From contig CAZCBJ010000144.1 of the NCBI GenBank assembly GCA_964496705.1, positions 1 to 10,074 on the forward strand: DNA of 10,074 nucleotides, given 5' to 3'. Positions 7,923-10,074 of this stretch are shown here, one piece after another. Source of the stretch: CAZCBJ01 sp964496705 (GTDB lineage Bacteria > Chloroflexota > Anaerolineae > Anaerolineales > Anaerolineaceae). Every line of letters begins with the position of its first letter. Position 1 is the stretch's first letter. Under the pieces are notes generated by a model, which saw only the letters and a list, made by a program, of their open reading frames with translations, searched no databases and had not been told where the DNA came from. The position numbers and the translations under genes are program-made.

Positions 7923-8651
7923 ATGATCAGGATACTCACCTGGAATTGTCAGGGCGCATTTCGTAAAAAATATGCTTTGATCGCGGCGCTCAAGCCAGAC
8001 CTGGCGGTCATCCAGGAGTGCGAGCTGCCCGAGCGCATCAAATGGGCGGACGGCTTGCCGCCCAGCGCGGGAAGGTGGTTTGGCGATAAACCCAACAAAG
8101 GCCTGGGAATATTTTCGTGGACCGGGATGCTTTTTGAACCGCTTGAGGGATACGACCGCTCCATCCGCCACTGCATTCCGCTCGAGATCACCGCTCCCTA
8201 TCGCTTCAACCTGATTGGGGTGTGGGCGATGGACGAAGCCAACGACCAGCTGAGTTACAGCGCCCAGGTTTATCAGGCTGTGTCGGTTTATCGGGAGTGG
8301 ATGCAATCTGCCGACAGCGTCCTGATCGGCGATTTCAACTCCAACCCACGCTCCTCCCGCAGCCGCATCGGCAGCCACAGCGCCCTGAGCCTCGCCCTCG
8401 ACCAGTTATGGCTGATCAGCGCCTATCATCAATTCTTCCACGAGCGCCCCGGACAGGAGAAACGCGCCACCTATTATTTCAGCCGCAATCTCGCGCGCTG
8501 CGCCCATATCGACTATGCCTACATCCCCGTGCGCTGGCTGCGGCGGTTGGCCAGAGTGGAAGTGGGCGATCCCGCTGTCTGGCTGCAACACAGCGATCAC
8601 TGCCCGCTGATCGTGGAGGTCAAGCCCAGGACGGCTCAGGATATCGTTTAG
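7923..8651 (+). CDS. Endonuclease/exonuclease/phosphatase (EEP, DNase I-like) family protein
   Basis: This 242-residue protein is a single-domain member of the metal-dependent EEP superfamily, which cleaves phosphodiester or phosphomonoester bonds in nucleic acids, nucleotides or lipids. The core motifs appear in order: Asn8 in LTWNCQG, Glu32 in VIQECE (metal ligand), Asp137 and Asn139 in IGDFNSN, Asp197 in HIDYAYIP, and Asp225-His226 in the terminal SDHCPLIVEV. By analogy with exonuclease III these correspond to the metal-binding and catalytic residues, so it should be active. No signal peptide or membrane segment is seen, so it is likely cytoplasmic. It is near the minimum size of the fold, with no extra domain to show substrate. 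It starts 26 nt after the giant sensor gene and ends 15 nt before the Gre-like gene. The N-terminus matches the first strand of the fold, which supports ATG 7923. The substrate is unknown; a DNA or RNA repair nuclease is only one possibility. Confidence 0.88.
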   Translation: MIRILTWNCQGAFRKKYALIAALKPDLAVIQECELPERIKWADGLPPSAGRWFGDKPNKGLGIFSWTGMLFEPLEGYDRSIRHCIPLEITAPYRFNLIGVWAMDEANDQLSYSAQVYQAVSVYREWMQSADSVLIGDFNSNPRSSRSRIGSHSALSLALDQLWLISAYHQFFHERPGQEKRATYYFSRNLARCAHIDYAYIPVRWLRRLARVEVGDPAVWLQHSDHCPLIVEVKPRTAQDIV

Positions 8652-8654
8652 AGG

Positions 8655-8660
8655 TATAAT
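8655..8660 (+). promoter_or_regulatory. TATAAT box implying a leaderless Gre-like transcript
   Basis: A perfect TATAAT ends 6 nt before the ATG at 8667, so the expected start point is the A of the start codon itself. The box is flanked by GAGGT (8651-8655) and ACCTC (8662-8666), an inverted repeat with a 6-nt loop. The GAGG at 8651-8654 could otherwise serve as a Shine-Dalgarno for read-through transcripts, although its 12-nt spacing is long. No good -35 was found. Confidence 0.5.
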
Positions 8661-8666
8661 CACCTC

Positions 8667-9068
8667 ATGGACGATCCTCTGATCACCTCAGCCGACTTGG
8701 GCTGCCGCGTTGAGATTGAGTTGGTGGACGAATCCGGCGGCTGCGAGCGCATGGCGTTTGAAATCGTCGCCGATGCACAGGCCGACTTCGCCGCCGGTTA
8801 CCTGGGCAAAAGCACCCCGCTGGCCAAAGCCCTGATCGGACAGTCCGCCGGCAGTGTCATCCCCTACCGCATGGGTGATGTCGTCGAGGTGCGCCTGCTC
8901 GCGGTGGGCCCGGGCAGCGGTCCTGCCGTAGATATCGCCAGCCGCCGCGAGGAAAATTACCAGAAAGCCCTGCGCCAGAGTGAGCGCACCAACGCCATCA
9001 TCTACGCCTCTTCGATGAACTCGAAATGGGGCGATTACGACCCCAGCGGCATCGAAGACAACTGGTAA
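8667..9068 (+). CDS. Small GreA/GreB C-terminal-domain (Rnk-like) protein
   Basis: Residues about 13-80 of this 133-residue protein fit the FKBP-like C-terminal domain of the transcript cleavage factors GreA/GreB: a VEIELVDESG strand pair, an EIV-D--AD segment, and the diagnostic YLGKSTPLAKALIGQSAGSVIPY block (45-67), followed by VVEVRLLAV. In Gre factors this domain binds the secondary-channel rim of RNA polymerase. The N-terminal coiled coil that carries the catalytic acidic tip is absent, and only about 12 residues precede the domain, so it should not stimulate transcript cleavage. A tail from about 87 to 133 is polar and probably helical (SRREENYQKALRQSE), then ends in SSMNSKWGDYDPSGIEDNW, which I do not match to a known domain. 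It may modulate RNA polymerase, as stand-alone Gre-C or Rnk proteins do; this is inference. It lies 15 nt after the EEP gene, and its TAA abuts the stop of the convergent oxidoreductase. Confidence 0.8.
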   Translation: MDDPLITSADLGCRVEIELVDESGGCERMAFEIVADAQADFAAGYLGKSTPLAKALIGQSAGSVIPYRMGDVVEVRLLAVGPGSGPAVDIASRREENYQKALRQSERTNAIIYASSMNSKWGDYDPSGIEDNW

Positions 9069-10074
9069 TCACAGCCGCGCCAGCATCCGCTCAGCGCAAA
9101 GCCAGCCCGAAGCCAGCGCCAGCCCGGTGGTGGGCCCGGTGAGATAATCCCCGCAGAAATAAACCGGACCTTCCTGCGCATTTTGCCAGAATTGCTTCAA
9201 CGCACTCAGATAACCCGGCGGGAAGGTGGGCACCTTGCGCTGCCAGCGGAACACCATCTGATCCACGATCCGCCCAGCCATCTGCGGCACAGCCCGCACT
9301 GCCTCGGCAGTGATGGTTTCACGCAGCTCGCGGTCTGTGATAGCGGGATCATACAGGTGCGCCTTCAGGTCGCTCATCGCCAGCACCCGCCCGTCCCCGC
9401 GCCGCTTCCAGCCCAGGGCGCACAGGCTCCACGGCTCGCAACGCGGAAACATGATCCCGCCCTCATCCAGCGCCGGATCGTCGCCTTCAATCAGATGATA
9501 TACAATCCCCACACGCGAGTAGGCCACCCGCGGGAAGAAAGCCTGCCAGGCCGGTTGTGGCGCATCAAACAATCCCAGCACCGCATCCCCCGGCAGCGCC
9601 ATCACCACCGCATCGGCATCGGCCGTTTTCGGCTGCCCGTCCTGCAGGTAATCCACGCTGGCACCGCTGCCGTCTGCCCGCAGCCTCACCCGCTGTGCCA
9701 CCGCCCGCAGCGTGGTGTTCACCTCCGCCGCCAGCGTATCCGGGAAGAAACCGATTCCGCCCTGAAAGGTGTACAGCTTTTTGGAGAGGTAACTGCCCAG
9801 CAGGATCAAGAGCATCTGCTCGGAGAGGTCGTCCGGCTGATAGTGGCAGAACACATCCATGGTCGGTTCCATCCAGTAATCCCACATCTCGCGCCCCACC
9901 TTGCGCGAGAAAAATTGCTCCATGCTGATCTCGTCGCTGCCTGGCGCCAGCTCTGGGTGCTCCGGGTTGTAGCGCGCCGAGCGCAGCATGTAAGGCAGCA
10001 GGCGCACCATGCTCAACCGCCCGCCGAGTGATACCCCTTTCCAGCCCAGGTAGGAAGGGATGGACATGAAATTC
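9069..10074 (-). CDS. FAD-dependent oxidoreductase, protoporphyrinogen oxidase/amine oxidase type (5' end outside window)
   Basis: The reading frame stays open to the window edge, and the first in-window Met (at 10067) is preceded by open codons, so the true start lies beyond. About 335 residues are present. The missing N-terminus should hold the Rossmann-type GxGxxG FAD-binding motif, of which nothing is seen here; the usual family length of about 450 agrees. Visible features are FQGGIGFFPDTLAAEV, like the substrate-region segment of protoporphyrinogen oxidases, then a VVMALPGDAV strand, and near the C-terminus VYFCGDYLTGPTTGLALASGW, the second FAD-contact motif of amine oxidases, phytoene desaturases and protoporphyrinogen oxidases. 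The stretch containing LLPYMLRSARY may be part of the membrane- or substrate-facing helices. Haem synthesis (protoporphyrinogen IX oxidation) is a reasonable guess, but carotenoid or amine substrates cannot be excluded. The gene is convergent with the Gre-like gene; their stop codons touch. The superfamily is firm, the exact reaction is not. Confidence 0.85.
   Translation of the reverse strand, partial: NFMSIPSYLGWKGVSLGGRLSMVRLLPYMLRSARYNPEHPELAPGSDEISMEQFFSRKVGREMWDYWMEPTMDVFCHYQPDDLSEQMLLILLGSYLSKKLYTFQGGIGFFPDTLAAEVNTTLRAVAQRVRLRADGSGASVDYLQDGQPKTADADAVVMALPGDAVLGLFDAPQPAWQAFFPRVAYSRVGIVYHLIEGDDPALDEGGIMFPRCEPWSLCALGWKRRGDGRVLAMSDLKAHLYDPAITDRELRETITAEAVRAVPQMAGRIVDQMVFRWQRKVPTFPPGYLSALKQFWQNAQEGPVYFCGDYLTGPTTGLALASGWLCAERMLARL

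Noticed and set aside
7824..8378. 184-codon - strand open frame spanning the end of the giant gene and the EEP gene
   Set aside because: It crosses two well-supported genes in antisense and has no family resemblance.
8222..8659. 145-codon + strand frame overlapping the EEP gene in another phase
   Set aside because: Its composition is Arg/Pro/Gln-rich, and it loses to the EEP frame, which has all core catalytic motifs.
9183..10031. 282-codon + strand open frame opposite the oxidoreductase
   Set aside because: It is Arg/His/Pro/Gln-rich with no domain pattern, while the - strand frame encodes clear FAD-oxidoreductase motifs. It is a GC-driven shadow.

Overview
The window carries four protein-coding genes and almost no spare DNA. 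Three genes lie on the + strand: a giant signalling protein at 130-7896, an endonuclease/exonuclease/phosphatase-fold protein at 7923-8651, and a small GreA/GreB C-terminal-domain protein at 8667-9068. One gene on the - strand, an FAD-dependent oxidoreductase of the protoporphyrinogen oxidase/amine oxidase type, runs from 10074 (cut by the window edge) back to 9069. No RNA gene, mobile element, CRISPR array or phage feature was seen.

The DNA is moderately GC-rich and tightly packed. Very long soluble PAS/GAF arrays ending in HD-GYP, start codons placed immediately after TATAAT-like boxes, and a free-standing Gre-C protein together suggest a member of the Chloroflexota, perhaps Anaerolineae. 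This is an inference from gene style, not from a marker gene.

The 2588-residue protein fills 77% of the window. Reading from the N-terminus, its order is a degenerate response-regulator receiver, PAS-PAS-PAS, GAF-GAF-GAF, then alternating PAS-GAF-PAS-GAF-PAS-GAF-PAS-GAF, a final GAF, and an HD-GYP phosphodiesterase. That is 7 PAS and 8 GAF modules by eye. No membrane segment, histidine kinase or GGDEF domain is visible, so it looks like a cytosolic multi-input sensor that lowers cyclic di-GMP. GAF1 and GAF2 are an in-phase tandem duplication with a period of exactly 540 nt. A consensus -10 box and a 16-bp palindrome lie upstream of the gene.

The two small + strand genes follow at 26 and 15 nt. 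They could be co-transcribed with the giant gene, but each also has its own -10-like hexamer so close to the ATG that transcripts would have almost no leader (gene 2) or none (gene 3). Gene 3 and the - strand oxidoreductase converge with directly abutting stop codons and no space for a conventional terminator. No clear functional link joins the c-di-GMP sensor, the nuclease-fold protein, the Gre-like protein and the oxidoreductase.
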